A DNA stretch of 22,554 nucleotides from Liolophura sinensis (taxonomy: Eukaryota; Mollusca; Polyplacophora; Chitonida; Chitonidae): NCBI RefSeq assembly GCF_032854445.1, contig NW_027018481.1, forward strand, positions 1 to 22,554, read 5' to 3'. The notes beneath the pieces are model-generated. The model had not been told where the DNA came from. It saw nothing but the letters and a program-made list of their open reading frames with translations, and ran no database searches. Each line of letters starts with the position of its first letter. The stretch's first letter is position 1. The translations under genes were made by a program, and so were the position numbers. This document shows positions 9,386-20,938 of the stretch, in pieces.

Positions 9386-9938
9386 TATGATGTGCCCTTC
9401 GGTAGCCCAGACGACGTCAAATCTTTGGGCCAAGCCCATTTAACTCACCCAGCAAATGTCTTACTTCTAAGTCGAAGACAATCTCAATGTCTTTATCTAC
9501 ATGTAGAAAAACCACACCATTTGTATATAAAAAAAACACAAGGTACTTGATACAGTCCGCTGTAAAAAGTACAATTAAACACTGACCCACATCAATAAGG
9601 TGCCAAAAGATGCGCAATTGGGCCAGGCATCTCCAGCTGTTGAAAAATTGCAAATTTCCTTGGTTTCCATGGAGTAAGAGCCGTTGCTGGGCACGTGATC
9701 TTGACATTAATGATTATTCATTTGTGGCTACAGCCAAAAGTACTGGTCGGAGAGCAACGCGGTTTGCACCATTCGATTTCTCGTCAAAAAATACGTCGGA
9801 TTAGCCTCTTACCAGCAGCATTGGAACAGTTTTTTAACTTTTGGATTTTTGCCTGGTATTTTTTCTAATTGAAATCGGCTACATTAACTATGTACAATCG
9901 CGACTGGTCATTACTATATTCAACTTTTCATTATAAGT
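9386..9938 (+). repeat. Satellite unit 18 (553 bp)
   Basis: The anchor reads TATGATGTGCCC, a 3-base ATG gain near 9388. It is the first unit of the right-hand type: CAATCTCAATG, GACATTAATG, AGTACTGG, TTTTTAAC and GGTATTTTTTCTAATTG. It also has CAATTAAACAC, shared with unit 28. Confidence 0.95.
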
Positions 9939-10488
9939 TATGTGCCCTTCGGTAGCCCAGACGACGTCAAATCTTTGGGCCAAGCCCATTTAACTCACCC
10001 AGCAAATGTCTTACTTCTAAGTCGAAGACAAACTCAATGTCTTTATCTACATGTAGAAAAACCACATCATTTGTATATAAAAAAAACACAAGGTACTTGA
10101 TACAGTCCGCTGTAAAAAGTACAATTGAACACTGACCCACATCAATAAGGTGCCAAAAGATGCGCAATTGGGCCAGGCATCTCCAGCTGTTAAAAAATTG
10201 CAAATTTCCTTGGTTTCCATGGAGTAAGAGCCGTTGCTGGGCACGTGATCTTGACATCAATGATTATTCATTTGTGGCTACAGCCAAAAGTATTGGTCGG
10301 AGAGCAACGCGGTTTGCACCATTCGATTTCTCGTCAAAAAATACGTCGGATTAGCCTCTTACCAGCAGCATTGGAACAGTTTTTCCACTTTTGGATTTTT
10401 ACCTGGTCTTTTTGCTAATTGAAGTCGGCTACATTAACTATGTACAATCGCGACTGGTCATTACTATATTCAACTTTTCATTATAAGT
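9939..10488 (+). repeat. Satellite unit 19 (550 bp)
   Basis: It has CCACATCATTT and CTGTTAAAAAA, as in units 27 and 29. The tail has TTTTTACCTGG and the private change TTGAAGTCGG. Confidence 0.95.
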
Positions 10489-11039
10489 TATGTGCCCTTC
10501 GGTAGCCCAGACGACGTCAAATCTTTGGGCCAAGCCCATTTAACTCACCCACCAGCTGTCTTACTTCTAAGTCGAAGACAAACTCAATGTCTTTATCTAC
10601 ATGTAGAAAAACCACACCATTTGTATATAAAAAAAACACAAGATACTTGATACAGTCCGCTGTAAAAAAGAACAATTGAACACTGACCCACATCAATGAG
10701 GTGCCAAAAGATGCGCAATTGGGCCAGGCATCTCCAGCTGTTGAAAAATTGCAAATTTCCTTGGTTTCCATGGAGTAAGAGCCGTTGCTGGGCACGTGAT
10801 CTTGACATCAATGATTATTCATTTGTGGCTACAGCCAAAAGTATTGGTCGGAGAGCAACGCGGTTTGCACCATTCGATTTCTCGTCAAAAAATACGTCGG
10901 ATTAGCCTCTTACCAGCAGCATTGGAACAGTTTTTCCACTTTTGGATTTTTGCCTGGTATTTTTTCTAATTGAAATCGGCTACATTAACTATGTACCATC
11001 GCGACTGGTCATTACTATATTCAACTTTTCATTATAAGT
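10489..11039 (+). repeat. Satellite unit 20 (551 bp)
   Basis: Private changes are CACCAGCTGTC (an extra CAGCTG), AAAAAAGAACAATTG and ATCAATGAGG. It ends with TGTACCATCG, as do units 24, 32 and 37. Confidence 0.95.
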
Positions 11040-11590
11040 TATGTGCCCTTCGGTAGCCCAGACGACGTCAAATCTTTGGGCCAAGCCCATTTAACTCACC
11101 CAGCAGTTGTCTTACTTCTAAGTCGAAGACAAACTCAATGTCTTTATCTACATGTAGAAAAACCACACCATTTGTATATAAAAAAAACACAAGGTACTTG
11201 ATACAGTCCGCTGTAAAAAAGTACAATTGAACACTGACCCACATCAATAAGGTGCCAAAAGATGCGCAATTGGGCCAGGCATCTCCAGCTGTTGAAAAAT
11301 TGCAAATTTCCTTGGTTTCCATGGAGTAAGAGCCGTTGCTGGGCACGTGATCTTGACATCAATGATTATTCATTTGTGGCTACAGCCAAAAGTATTGGTC
11401 GGAGAGCAACGCGGTTTGCACCATTCGATTTCTCGTCAAAAAATACGTCGGATTAGCCTCTTACCAGCAGCATTGGAACAGTTTTTCTACTTTTGGATTT
11501 TTGCCTGGTGTTTTTGCGAATTGAAATCGGCTACATTTACTATGTACAATCGCGACTGGTCATTATTATGTTCAACATTTTATTATAAGT
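11040..11590 (+). repeat. Satellite unit 21 (551 bp)
   Basis: Position 1 of the four-unit repeat. It has GCAGTTG, a 6-base second A-run, TTTTCTAC, GGTGTTTTTGCG, ACATTTACT and the TTATTATG...CAACATTTTA tail. Only one difference from unit 25 was noticed (ATCAATAAGG versus ATCATTAAGG). Confidence 0.95.
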
Positions 11591-12139
11591 TATGTGCCCT
11601 TCGGTAGCCCAGACGACGTCAAATCTTTGGGCCAAGCCCATTTAACTCACCCAGCAAATGTCTTACTTCTAAGTCGAAGACAATCTCAATGTCTTTATCT
11701 ACATGTAGAAAAACCACACCATTTGTATATAAAAAAACACAAGGTACTTGATACAGTCCGCTGTAAAAAGTACAATTGAACAACGACCCACATCAATAAG
11801 GTGCCAAAAGATGCGCAATTGGGCCAGGCATCTCCAGCTGTTGAAAAATTGCAAATTTCCTTGGTTTCCATGGAGTAAGAGCCGTTGCTGGGCACGTGAT
11901 CTTGACATTAATGATTATTCATTTGTGGCTACAGCCAAAAGTACTGGTCGGAGAGCAACGCGGTTTGCACCATTCGATTTCTCGTCAAAAAATACGTCGG
12001 ATTAGCCTCTTACCAGCAGCATTGGAACAGTTTTTTAACTTTTGGATTTTTGCCTGGTATTTTTTCTAATTGAAATCGGCTACATTAACTATGTACAATC
12101 GCGACTGGTCATTACTATATTCAACTTTTCATTATAAGT
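11591..12139 (+). repeat. Satellite unit 22 (549 bp)
   Basis: Position 2 of the four-unit repeat. It has CAATCTCAATG, GAACAACGACCC (shared only with unit 26), GACATTAATG, AGTACTGG and TTTTTAAC. The A-run is 7 here and 8 in unit 26. Confidence 0.95.
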
Positions 12140-12688
12140 TATGTGCCCTTCGGTAGCCCAGACGACGTCAAATCTTTGGGCCAAGCCCATTTAACTCACC
12201 CAGCAAATGTCTTACTTCTAAGTCGAAGACAAACTCAATGTCTTTATCTACATATAGAAAAACCACACCATTTGTATATAAAAAAACACAAGGTACTTGA
12301 TACAGTCCGCTGTAAAAAGTACAATTGAACACTGACCCACATCAATAAGGTGCCAAAAGATGCGCAATTGGGCCAGGCATCTCCAGCTGTTAAAAAATTG
12401 CAAATTTCCTTGGTTTCCATGGAGTAAGAGCCGTTGCTGGGCACGTGATCTTGATATCAATGATTATTCATTTGTGGCTACAGCCAAAAGTATTGGTCGG
12501 AGAGCAACGCGGTTTGCACCATTCGATTTCTCGTCAAAAAATACGTCGGATTAGCCTCTTACCAGCAGCATTGGAACAGTTTTTCTACTTTTGGATTTTT
12601 GCCTGGTCTTTTTGCGAATTGAAATCGGCTACATTTACTATGTACAATCGCGACTGGTCATTATTATGTTCAACATTTTATTATAAGT
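12140..12688 (+). repeat. Satellite unit 23 (549 bp)
   Basis: Position 3 of the four-unit repeat. It has CTGTTAAAAAA, TTTTCTAC, ACATTTACT and TTATTATG. Private changes are CATATAGAAA, which destroys the palindrome, and TTGATATCAATG. Confidence 0.95.
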
Positions 12689-13238
12689 TATGTGCCCTTC
12701 GGTAGCCCAGACGACGTCAAATCTTTGGGCCAAGCCCATTTAACTCACCCAGCAAATGTCTTACTTCTAAGTCGAAGACAATCTCAATGTCTTTATCTAC
12801 ATGTAGAAAAACCACACCATTTGTATTTAAAAAAAACACAAGGTACTTGATACAGTCCGCTGTAAAAAGTACAATTGAACACTGACCCACATCAATAAGG
12901 TGCCAAAAGATGCGCAATTGGGCCAGGCATCTCCAGCTGTTGAAAAATTGCAAATTTCCTTGGTTTCCATGGAGTAAGAGCCGTTGCTGGGCACGTGATC
13001 TTGACATTAATGATTATTCATTTGTGGCTACAGCCAAAAGTACTGGTCGGAGAGCAACGCGGTTTGCACCATTCGATTTCTCGTCAAAAAATACGTCGGA
13101 TTAGCCTCTTACCAGCAGCATTGGAACAGTTTTTTAACTTTTGGATTTTTGCCTGGTATTTTTTCTAATTGAAATCGGCTACATTAACTATGTACCATCG
13201 CGACTGGTCATTACTATATTCAACTTTTCATTATAAGT
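12689..13238 (+). repeat. Satellite unit 24 (550 bp)
   Basis: Position 4 of the four-unit repeat. It has CAATCTCAATG, GACATTAATG, AGTACTGG and TTTTTAAC. The TATA-like box is changed to TATTTAAA. It ends with TGTACCATCG. Confidence 0.95.
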
Positions 13239-13789
13239 TATGTGCCCTTCGGTAGCCCAGACGACGTCAAATCTTTGGGCCAAGCCCATTTAACTCACCC
13301 AGCAGTTGTCTTACTTCTAAGTCGAAGACAAACTCAATGTCTTTATCTACATGTAGAAAAACCACACCATTTGTATATAAAAAAAACACAAGGTACTTGA
13401 TACAGTCCGCTGTAAAAAAGTACAATTGAACACTGACCCACATCATTAAGGTGCCAAAAGATGCGCAATTGGGCCAGGCATCTCCAGCTGTTGAAAAATT
13501 GCAAATTTCCTTGGTTTCCATGGAGTAAGAGCCGTTGCTGGGCACGTGATCTTGACATCAATGATTATTCATTTGTGGCTACAGCCAAAAGTATTGGTCG
13601 GAGAGCAACGCGGTTTGCACCATTCGATTTCTCGTCAAAAAATACGTCGGATTAGCCTCTTACCAGCAGCATTGGAACAGTTTTTCTACTTTTGGATTTT
13701 TGCCTGGTGTTTTTGCGAATTGAAATCGGCTACATTTACTATGTACAATCGCGACTGGTCATTATTATGTTCAACATTTTATTATAAGT
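13239..13789 (+). repeat. Satellite unit 25 (551 bp)
   Basis: Equivalent of unit 21, including GGTGTTTTTGCG and the 6-base second A-run. The private change is ATCATTAAGG. Confidence 0.95.
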
Positions 13790-14339
13790 TATGTGCCCTT
13801 CGGTAGCCCAGACGACGTCAAATCTTTGGGCCAAGCCCATTTAACTCACCCAGCAAATGTCTTACTTCTAAGTCGAAGACAATCTCAATGTCTTTATCTA
13901 CATGTAGAAAAACCACACCATTTGTATATAAAAAAAACACAAGGTACTTGATACAGTCCGCTGTAAAAAGTACAATTGAACAACGACCCACATCAATAAG
14001 GTGCCAAAAGATGCGCAATTGGGCCAGGCATCTCCAGCTGTTGAAAAATTGCAAATTTCCTTGGTTTCCATGGAGTAAGAGCCGTTGCTGGGCACGTGAT
14101 CTTGACATTAATGATTATTCATTTGTGGCTACAGCCAAAAGTACTGGTCGGAGAGCAACGCGGTTTGCACCATTCGATTTCTCGTCAAAAAATACGTCGG
14201 ATTAGCCTCTTACCAGCAGCATTGGAACAGTTTTTTAACTTTTGGATTTTTGCCTGGTATTTTTTCTAATTGAAATCGGCTACATTAACTATGTACAATC
14301 GCGACTGGTCATTACTATATTCAACTTTTCATTATAAGT
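13790..14339 (+). repeat. Satellite unit 26 (550 bp)
   Basis: Equivalent of unit 22, including GAACAACGACCC, GACATTAATG and AGTACTGG. An 8-base A-run replaces the 7 of unit 22. Confidence 0.95.
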
Positions 14340-14888
14340 TATGTGCCCTTCGGTAGCCCAGACGACGTCAAATCTTTGGGCCAAGCCCATTTAACTCACC
14401 CAGCAAATGTCTTACTTCTAAGTCGAAGACAAACTCAATGTCTTTATCTACATGTAGAAAAACCACATCATTTGTATATAAAAAAACACAAGGTACTTGA
14501 TACAGTCCGCTGTAAAAAGTACAATTGAACACTGACCCACATCAATAAGGTGCCAAAAGATGCGCAATTGGGCCAGGCATCTCCAGCTTTTAAAAAATTG
14601 CAAATTTCCTTGGTTTCCATGGAGTAAGAGCCGTTGCTGGGCACGTGATCTTGACATCAATGATTATTCATTTGTGGCTACAGCCAAAAGTATTGGTCGG
14701 AGAGCAACGCGGTTTGCACCATTCGATTTCTCGTCAAAAAATACGTCGGATTAGCCTCTTACCAGCAGCATTGGAACAGTTTTTCTACTTTTGGATTTTT
14801 GCCTGGTCTTTTTGCGAATTGAAATCGGCTACATTTACTATGTACAATCGCGACTGGTCATTATTATGTTCAACATTTTATTATAAGT
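14340..14888 (+). repeat. Satellite unit 27 (549 bp)
   Basis: Equivalent of unit 23 in CTGCTGTAAAAAG, TTTTCTAC, ACATTTACT and TTATTATG, but with CCACATCATTT and the private change CCAGCTTTTAAA, which removes CAGCTG. Confidence 0.95.
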
Positions 14889-15438
14889 TATGTGCCCTTC
14901 GGTAGCCCAGACGACGTCAAATCTTTGGGCCAAGCCCATTTAACTCACCCAGCAAATGTCTTACTTCTAAGTCGAAGACAATCTCAATGTCTTTATCTAC
15001 ATGTAGAAAAACCACACCATTTGTATATAAAAAAAACACAAGGTACTTGATACAGTCCGCTGTAAAAAGTACAATTAAACACTGACCCACATCAATAAGG
15101 TGCCAAAAGATGCGCAATTGGGCCAGGCATCTCCAGCTGTTGAAAAATTGCAAATTTCCTTGGTTTCCATGGAGTAAGAGCCGTTGCTGGGCACGTGATC
15201 TTGACATTAATGATTATTCATTTGTGGCTACAGCCAAAAGTACTGGTCGGAGAGCAACGCGGTTTGCACCATTCGATTTCTCGTCAAAAAATACGTCGGA
15301 TTAGCCTCTTACCAGCAGCATTGGAACAGTTTTTTAACTTTTGGATTTTTGCCTGGTATTTTTTCTAATTGAAATCGGCTACATTAACTATGTACAATCG
15401 CGACTGGTCATTACTATATTCAACTTTTCATTATAAGT
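14889..15438 (+). repeat. Satellite unit 28 (550 bp)
   Basis: Equivalent of unit 24 (CAATCTC, GACATTAATG, AGTACTGG, TTTTTAAC) with a normal TATATAAA. CAATTAAACAC ties it closely to unit 18, ten units upstream. Confidence 0.95.
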
Positions 15439-15988
15439 TATGTGCCCTTCGGTAGCCCAGACGACGTCAAATCTTTGGGCCAAGCCCATTTAACTCACCC
15501 AGCAAATGTCTTACTTCTAAGTCGAAGACAAACTCAATGTCTTTATCTACATGTAGAAAAACCACATCATTTGTATATAAAAAAAACACAAGGTACTTGA
15601 TACAGTCCGCTGTAAAAAGTACAATTGAACACTGACCCACATCAATAAGGTGCCAAAAGATGCGCAATTGGGCCAGGCATCTCCAGCTGTTAAAAAATTG
15701 CAAATTTCCTTGGTTTCCATGGAGTAAGAGCCGTTGCTGGGCACGTGATCTTGACATCAATGATTATTCATTTGTGGCTACAGCCAAAAGTATTGGTCGG
15801 AGAGCAACGCGGTTTGCACCATTCGATTTCTCGTCAAAAAATACGTCGGATTAGCCTCTTACCAGCAGCATTGGAACAGTTTTTCCACTTTTGGATTTTT
15901 GCCTGGTCTTTTTGCGAATTGAAATCGGCTACATTTACTATGTACAATCGCGACTGGTCATTATTATGTTCAACATTTTATTATAAGT
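15439..15988 (+). repeat. Satellite unit 29 (550 bp)
   Basis: It has CCACATCATTT and CTGTTAAAAAA, as in units 19 and 27, with TTTTCCAC, GGTCTTTTTGCG, ACATTTACT and the TTATTATG tail. Confidence 0.95.
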
Positions 15989-16539
15989 TATGTGCCCTTC
16001 GGTAGCCCAGACGACGTCAAATCTTTGGGCCAAGCCCATTTAACTCACCCAGCAAATGTCTTACTTCTAAGTCGAAGACAATCTCAATGTCTTTATCTAC
16101 ATGTAGAAAAAACCACACCATTTGTATATAAAAAAAACACAAGGTACTTGATACAGTCCGCTGTAAAAAGTACAATTGAACACTGACCCACATCAATAAG
16201 GTGCCAAAAGATGCGCAATTGGGCCAGGCATCTCCAGCTGTTGAAAAATTGCAAATTTCCTTGGTTTCCATGGAGTAAGAGCCGTTGCTGGGCGCGTGAT
16301 CTTGACATCAATGATTATTCATTTGTGGCTACAGCCAAAAGTACTGGTCGGAGAGCAACGCGGTTTGCACCATTCGATTTCTCGTCTAAAAATACGTCGG
16401 ATTAGCTTCTTACCAGCAGCATTGGAACAGTTTTTCCACTTTTGGATTTTTGCCTGGTATTTTTTCTAATTGAAATCGGCTACATTAACTATGTACAATC
16501 GCGGCTGGTCATTACTATATTCAACTTTTCATTATAAGT
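15989..16539 (+). repeat. Satellite unit 30 (551 bp)
   Basis: An AGTACTGG unit that lacks GACATTAATG. Private changes are GAAAAAACCAC (A gained), GGCGCGTGATC (E-box lost), CGTCTAAAAAT, TTAGCTTCTT and GCGGCTGG. Confidence 0.95.
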
Positions 16540-17088
16540 TATGTGCCCTTCGGTAGCCCAGACGACGTCAAATCTTTGGGCCAAGCCCATTTAACTCACC
16601 CAGCAAATGTCTTACTTCTAAGTCGAAGACAAACTCAATGTCTTTATCTACATGTAGAAAAACCACACCATTTGTATATAAAAAAAACACAAGGTACTTG
16701 ATACAGTCCGCTGTATAAAGTACAATTGAACACTGACCCACATCAATAAGGTGCCAAAAGATGCGCAATTGGGCCAGGCATCTCCAGCTGTTAAAAAATT
16801 GCAAATTTCCTTGGTTTCCATGGAGTAAGAGCGTTGCTGGGCACGTGATCTTGACATCAATGATTATTCATTTGTGGCTACAGCCAAAAGTATTGATCGG
16901 AGAGCAACGCGGTTTGCACCATTCGATTTCTCGTCAAAAAATACGTCGGATTAGCCTCTTACCAGCAGCATTGGAACAGTTTTTCCACTTTTGGATTTTT
17001 GCCTGGTATTTTTGCGAATTGAAATCGGCTACATTAACTATGTACAATCGCGACTGGTCATTACTATATTCAACTTTTCATTATAAGT
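16540..17088 (+). repeat. Satellite unit 31 (549 bp)
   Basis: Private changes are CTGTATAAAG, GAGCGTTGC (one C lost, joining two plus-strand frames) and TATTGATCGG. The hybrid tail GGTATTTTTGCGAATTG combines the two main tail forms. Confidence 0.95.
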
Positions 17089-17638
17089 TATGTGCCCTTC
17101 GGTAGCCCAGACGACGTCAAATCTTTGGGCCAAGCCCATTTAACTCACCCAGCAAATGTCTTACTTCTAAGTCGAAGACAAACTCAATGTCTTTATCTAC
17201 ATGTAGAAAAACCACACCATTTGTATATAAAAAAAACACAAGGTACTTGATACAGTCCGCTGGAAAAAGTACAATTGAACACTGACCCACATCAATAAGG
17301 TGCCAAAAGATGCGCAATTGGGCCAGGCATCTCCAGCTGTTGAAAAATTGCAAATTTCCTTGGTTTCCATGGAGTAAGAGCCGTTGCTGGGCACGTGATC
17401 TTGACATCAATGATTATTCATTTGTGGCTACAGCCAAAAGTATTGGTCGGAGAGCAACGCGGTTTGCACCATTCGATTTCTCGTCAAAAAATATGTCGGA
17501 TTAGCCTCTTACCAGCAGCATTGGAACAGTTTTTCCACTTTTGGATTTTTGCCTGGTCTTTTTGCTAATTGAAATCGGCTACATTAACTATGTACCATCG
17601 CGACTGGTCATTACTATATTCAACTTTTCATTATAAGT
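17089..17638 (+). repeat. Satellite unit 32 (550 bp)
   Basis: It has CTGGAAAAAG, the private change AATATGTCGG, a GCTAATTG tail like the left-half units, and a TGTACCATCG end. Confidence 0.95.
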
Positions 17639-18188
17639 TATGTGCCCTTCGGTAGCCCAGACGACGTCAAATCTTTGGGCCAAGCCCATTTAACTCACCC
17701 AGCAGTTGTCTTACTTCTAAGTCGAAGACAAACTCAATGTCTTTATCTACATGTAGAAAAACCACACCATTTGTATATAAAAAAAACACAAGGTACTTGA
17801 TACAGTCCGCTGTAAAAAGTACAATTGAACACTGACCCACATCAATAAGGTGCCAAAAGATGCGCAATTGGGCCAGGCATCTCCAGCTGTTGAAAAATTG
17901 CAAATTTCCTTGGTTTCCATGGAGTAAGAGCCGTTGCTGGGCACGTGATCTTGACATCAATGATTATTCATTTGTGGCTACAGCCAAAAGTACTGGTCGG
18001 AGAGCAACGCGGTTTGCACCATTCGATTTCTCGTCAAAAAATACGTCGGATTAGCCTCTTACCAGCAGCATTGGAACAGTTTTTCTACTTTTGGATTTTT
18101 GCCTGGTATTTTTTCTAATTGAAATCGGCTACATTAACTATGTACAATCGCGACTGGTCATTACTATATTCAACTTTTCATTATAAGT
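17639..18188 (+). repeat. Satellite unit 33 (550 bp)
   Basis: It combines GCAGTTG, typical of the left half, with AGTACTGG from the right half, plus TTTTCTAC and GGTATTTTTTCTAATTG: a mosaic of types. Confidence 0.95.
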
Positions 18189-18738
18189 TATGTGCCCTTC
18201 GGTAGCCCAGACGACGTCAAATCTTTGGGCCAAGCCCATTTAACTCACCCAGCAGTTGTCTTACTTCTAAGTCGAAGACAAACTCAATGTCTTTATCTAC
18301 ATGTAGAAAAACCACACCATTTGTATATAAAAAAAACACAAGGTACTTGATACAGTCCGCTGTAAAAAGTACAATTGAACACTGACCCACATCAATAAGG
18401 TGCCAAAAGATGCGCAATTGGGCCAGGCATCTCCAGCTGTTGAAAAATTGCAAATTTCCTTGGTTTCCATGGAGTAAGAGCCGTTGCTGGGCACGTGATC
18501 TTGACATCAATGATTATTCATTTGTGGCTACAGCCAAAAGTACTGGTCGGAGAGCAACGCGGTTTGCACCATTCGATTTCTCGTCAAAAAATACGTCGGA
18601 TTAGCCTCTTACCAGCAGCATTGGAACAGTTTTTTAACTTTTGGATTTTTGCCTGGTATTTTTTCTAATTGAAATCGGCTACATTAACTATGTACAATCG
18701 CGACTGGTCATTACTATATTCAACTTTTCATTATAAGT
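18189..18738 (+). repeat. Satellite unit 34 (550 bp)
   Basis: It has GCAGTTG with AGTACTGG and TTTTTAAC; no difference from unit 36 was noticed. Confidence 0.95.
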
Positions 18739-19288
18739 TATGTGCCCTTCGGTAGCCCAGACGACGTCAAATCTTTGGGCCAAGCCCATTTAACTCACCC
18801 AGCAAATGTCTTACTTCTAAGTCGAAGACAAACTCAATGTCTTTATCTACATGTAGAAAAACCACACCATTTGTATATAAAAAAAACACAAGGTACTTGA
18901 TACAGTCCGCTGTAAAAAGTACAATTGAACACTGACCCACATCAATAAGGTGCCAAAAGATGCGCAATTGGGCCAGGCATCTCCAGCTGTTAAAAAATTG
19001 CAAATTTCCTTGGTTTCCATGGAGTAAGAGCCGTTGCTGGGCACGTGATCTTGACATCAATGATTATTCATTTGTGGCTACAGCCAAAAGTATTGGTCGG
19101 AGAGCAACGCGGTTTGCACCATTCGATTTCTCGTCAAAAAATACGTCGGATTAGCCTCTTACCAGCAGCATTGGAACAGTTTTTCTACTTTTGGATTTTT
19201 GCCTGGTATTTTTTCTAATTGAAATCGGCTACATTAACTATGTACAATCGCGACTGGTCATTACTATATTCAACTTTTCATTATAAGT
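18739..19288 (+). repeat. Satellite unit 35 (550 bp)
   Basis: It has GCAAATG, CTGTTAAAAAA, AGTATTGG, TTTTCTAC and a GGTATTTTTTC tail. It is flanked by two nearly identical AGTACTGG units. Confidence 0.95.
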
Positions 19289-19838
19289 TATGTGCCCTTC
19301 GGTAGCCCAGACGACGTCAAATCTTTGGGCCAAGCCCATTTAACTCACCCAGCAGTTGTCTTACTTCTAAGTCGAAGACAAACTCAATGTCTTTATCTAC
19401 ATGTAGAAAAACCACACCATTTGTATATAAAAAAAACACAAGGTACTTGATACAGTCCGCTGTAAAAAGTACAATTGAACACTGACCCACATCAATAAGG
19501 TGCCAAAAGATGCGCAATTGGGCCAGGCATCTCCAGCTGTTGAAAAATTGCAAATTTCCTTGGTTTCCATGGAGTAAGAGCCGTTGCTGGGCACGTGATC
19601 TTGACATCAATGATTATTCATTTGTGGCTACAGCCAAAAGTACTGGTCGGAGAGCAACGCGGTTTGCACCATTCGATTTCTCGTCAAAAAATACGTCGGA
19701 TTAGCCTCTTACCAGCAGCATTGGAACAGTTTTTTAACTTTTGGATTTTTGCCTGGTATTTTTTCTAATTGAAATCGGCTACATTAACTATGTACAATCG
19801 CGACTGGTCATTACTATATTCAACTTTTCATTATAAGT
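19289..19838 (+). repeat. Satellite unit 36 (550 bp)
   Basis: It matches unit 34 (GCAGTTG, AGTACTGG, TTTTTAAC, GGTATTTTTTC), so units 34-35 act as a 1.1-kb dimer that starts to repeat here. Confidence 0.95.
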
Positions 19839-20387
19839 TATGTGCCCTTCGGTAGCCCAGACGACGTCAAATCTTTGGGCCAAGCCCATTTAACTCACCC
19901 AGCAAATGTCTTACTTCTAAGTCGAAGACAAACTCAATGTCTTTATCTACATGTAGAAAAACCACACCATTTGTATATAAAAAAACACAAGGTACTTGAT
20001 ACAGTCCGCTGTAAAAAGTACAATTGAACACTGACCCACATCAATAAGGTGCCAAAAGATGCGCAATTGGGCCAGGCATCTCCAGCTGTTAAAAAATTGC
20101 AATTTCCTTGGTTTCCATGGAGTTAAGAGCCGTTGCTGGGCACGTGATCTGGACATCAATGATTATTCATTTGTGGCTACAGCCAAAAGTATTGGTCGGA
20201 GAGCAACGCGGTTTGCACCATTCGATTTCTCGTCAAAAAATACGTCGGATTAGCCTCTTACCAGCAGCATTGGAACAGTTTTTCCACTTTTGGATTTTTA
20301 CCTGGTCTTTTTGCTAATTGAAATCGGCTACATTAACTATGTACCATCGCGACTGGTCATTACTATATTCAACTTTTCATTATAAGT
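19839..20387 (+). repeat. Satellite unit 37 (549 bp)
   Basis: It has a 7-base A-run and CTGTTAAAAAA. From 20100 indels appear: TGCAATTTCC (A lost), GGAGTTAAGAG (T gained), plus GATCTGGAC. The tail is TTTTTACCTGG, and the end is TGTACCATCG. Confidence 0.95.
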
Positions 20388-20938
20388 TATGTGCCCTTCG
20401 GTAGCCCAGACGACGTCAAATCTTTGGGCCAAGCCCATTTAACTCACCCAGCAGTTGTCTTACTTCTAAGTCGAAGACAAACTCAATGTCTTTATCTACA
20501 TGTAGAAAAACCACACCATTTGTATATAAAAAAAACACAAGGTACTTGATACAGTCCGCTGTAAAAAAGTACAATTGAACACTGACCCACATCAATAAGG
20601 TGCCAAAAAGATGCGCAATTGGGCCAGGCATCTCCAGCTGTTGAAAAAATTGCAAATTTCCTTGGTTTCCATGGAGTAAGAGCGTTGCTGGCACGTGATC
20701 TTGACATCAATGATTTTTCATTTGTGGCTACAGCCAAAAGTTTTGGTCGGAGAGCAACGCGTTTGCACATTCGATTTCTCGTCAAAAAATACGTCGGATT
20801 AGCCTTCTTACCAGCAGCATTGGAACAGTTTTTCTACTTTTGGATTTTTTGCCTGTATTTTTGCGAATTGAAATCGGCTACATTTACTATGTACAATCGC
20901 GACTGGGTCATTATTATGTTCAACTTTTTATTATAAGT
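20388..20938 (+). repeat. Satellite unit 38 (551 bp), indel-rich
   Basis: It is of the unit 21/25 type (GCAGTTG, 6-base second A-run, TTTTCTAC, ACATTTACT). At least ten single-base indels are seen, including CCAAAAAGATG, GAGCGTTGCTGGCACG, AACGCGTTTGCACATTCG, AGCCTTCTTACC and GACTGGGTC. Confidence 0.93.

Larger units (their letters stand above)
11040..13238 (+). repeat. Higher-order repeat, first ~2.2-kb four-unit period (units 21-24)
   Basis: The order of unit types is (6-base second A-run, GGTGTTTTTGCG), (GAACAACGACCC, AGTACTGG), (CTGTTAAAAAA, TTTTCTAC), (CAATCTC, AGTACTGG). The same order repeats at 13239 with a spacing of 2199 bases. Confidence 0.85.
13239..15438 (+). repeat. Higher-order repeat, second ~2.2-kb four-unit period (units 25-28)
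   Basis: Units 25 and 26 are almost identical to 21 and 22. Units 27 and 28 are of the same types as 23 and 24 but have their own changes. The period does not continue cleanly beyond unit 29. Confidence 0.85.
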
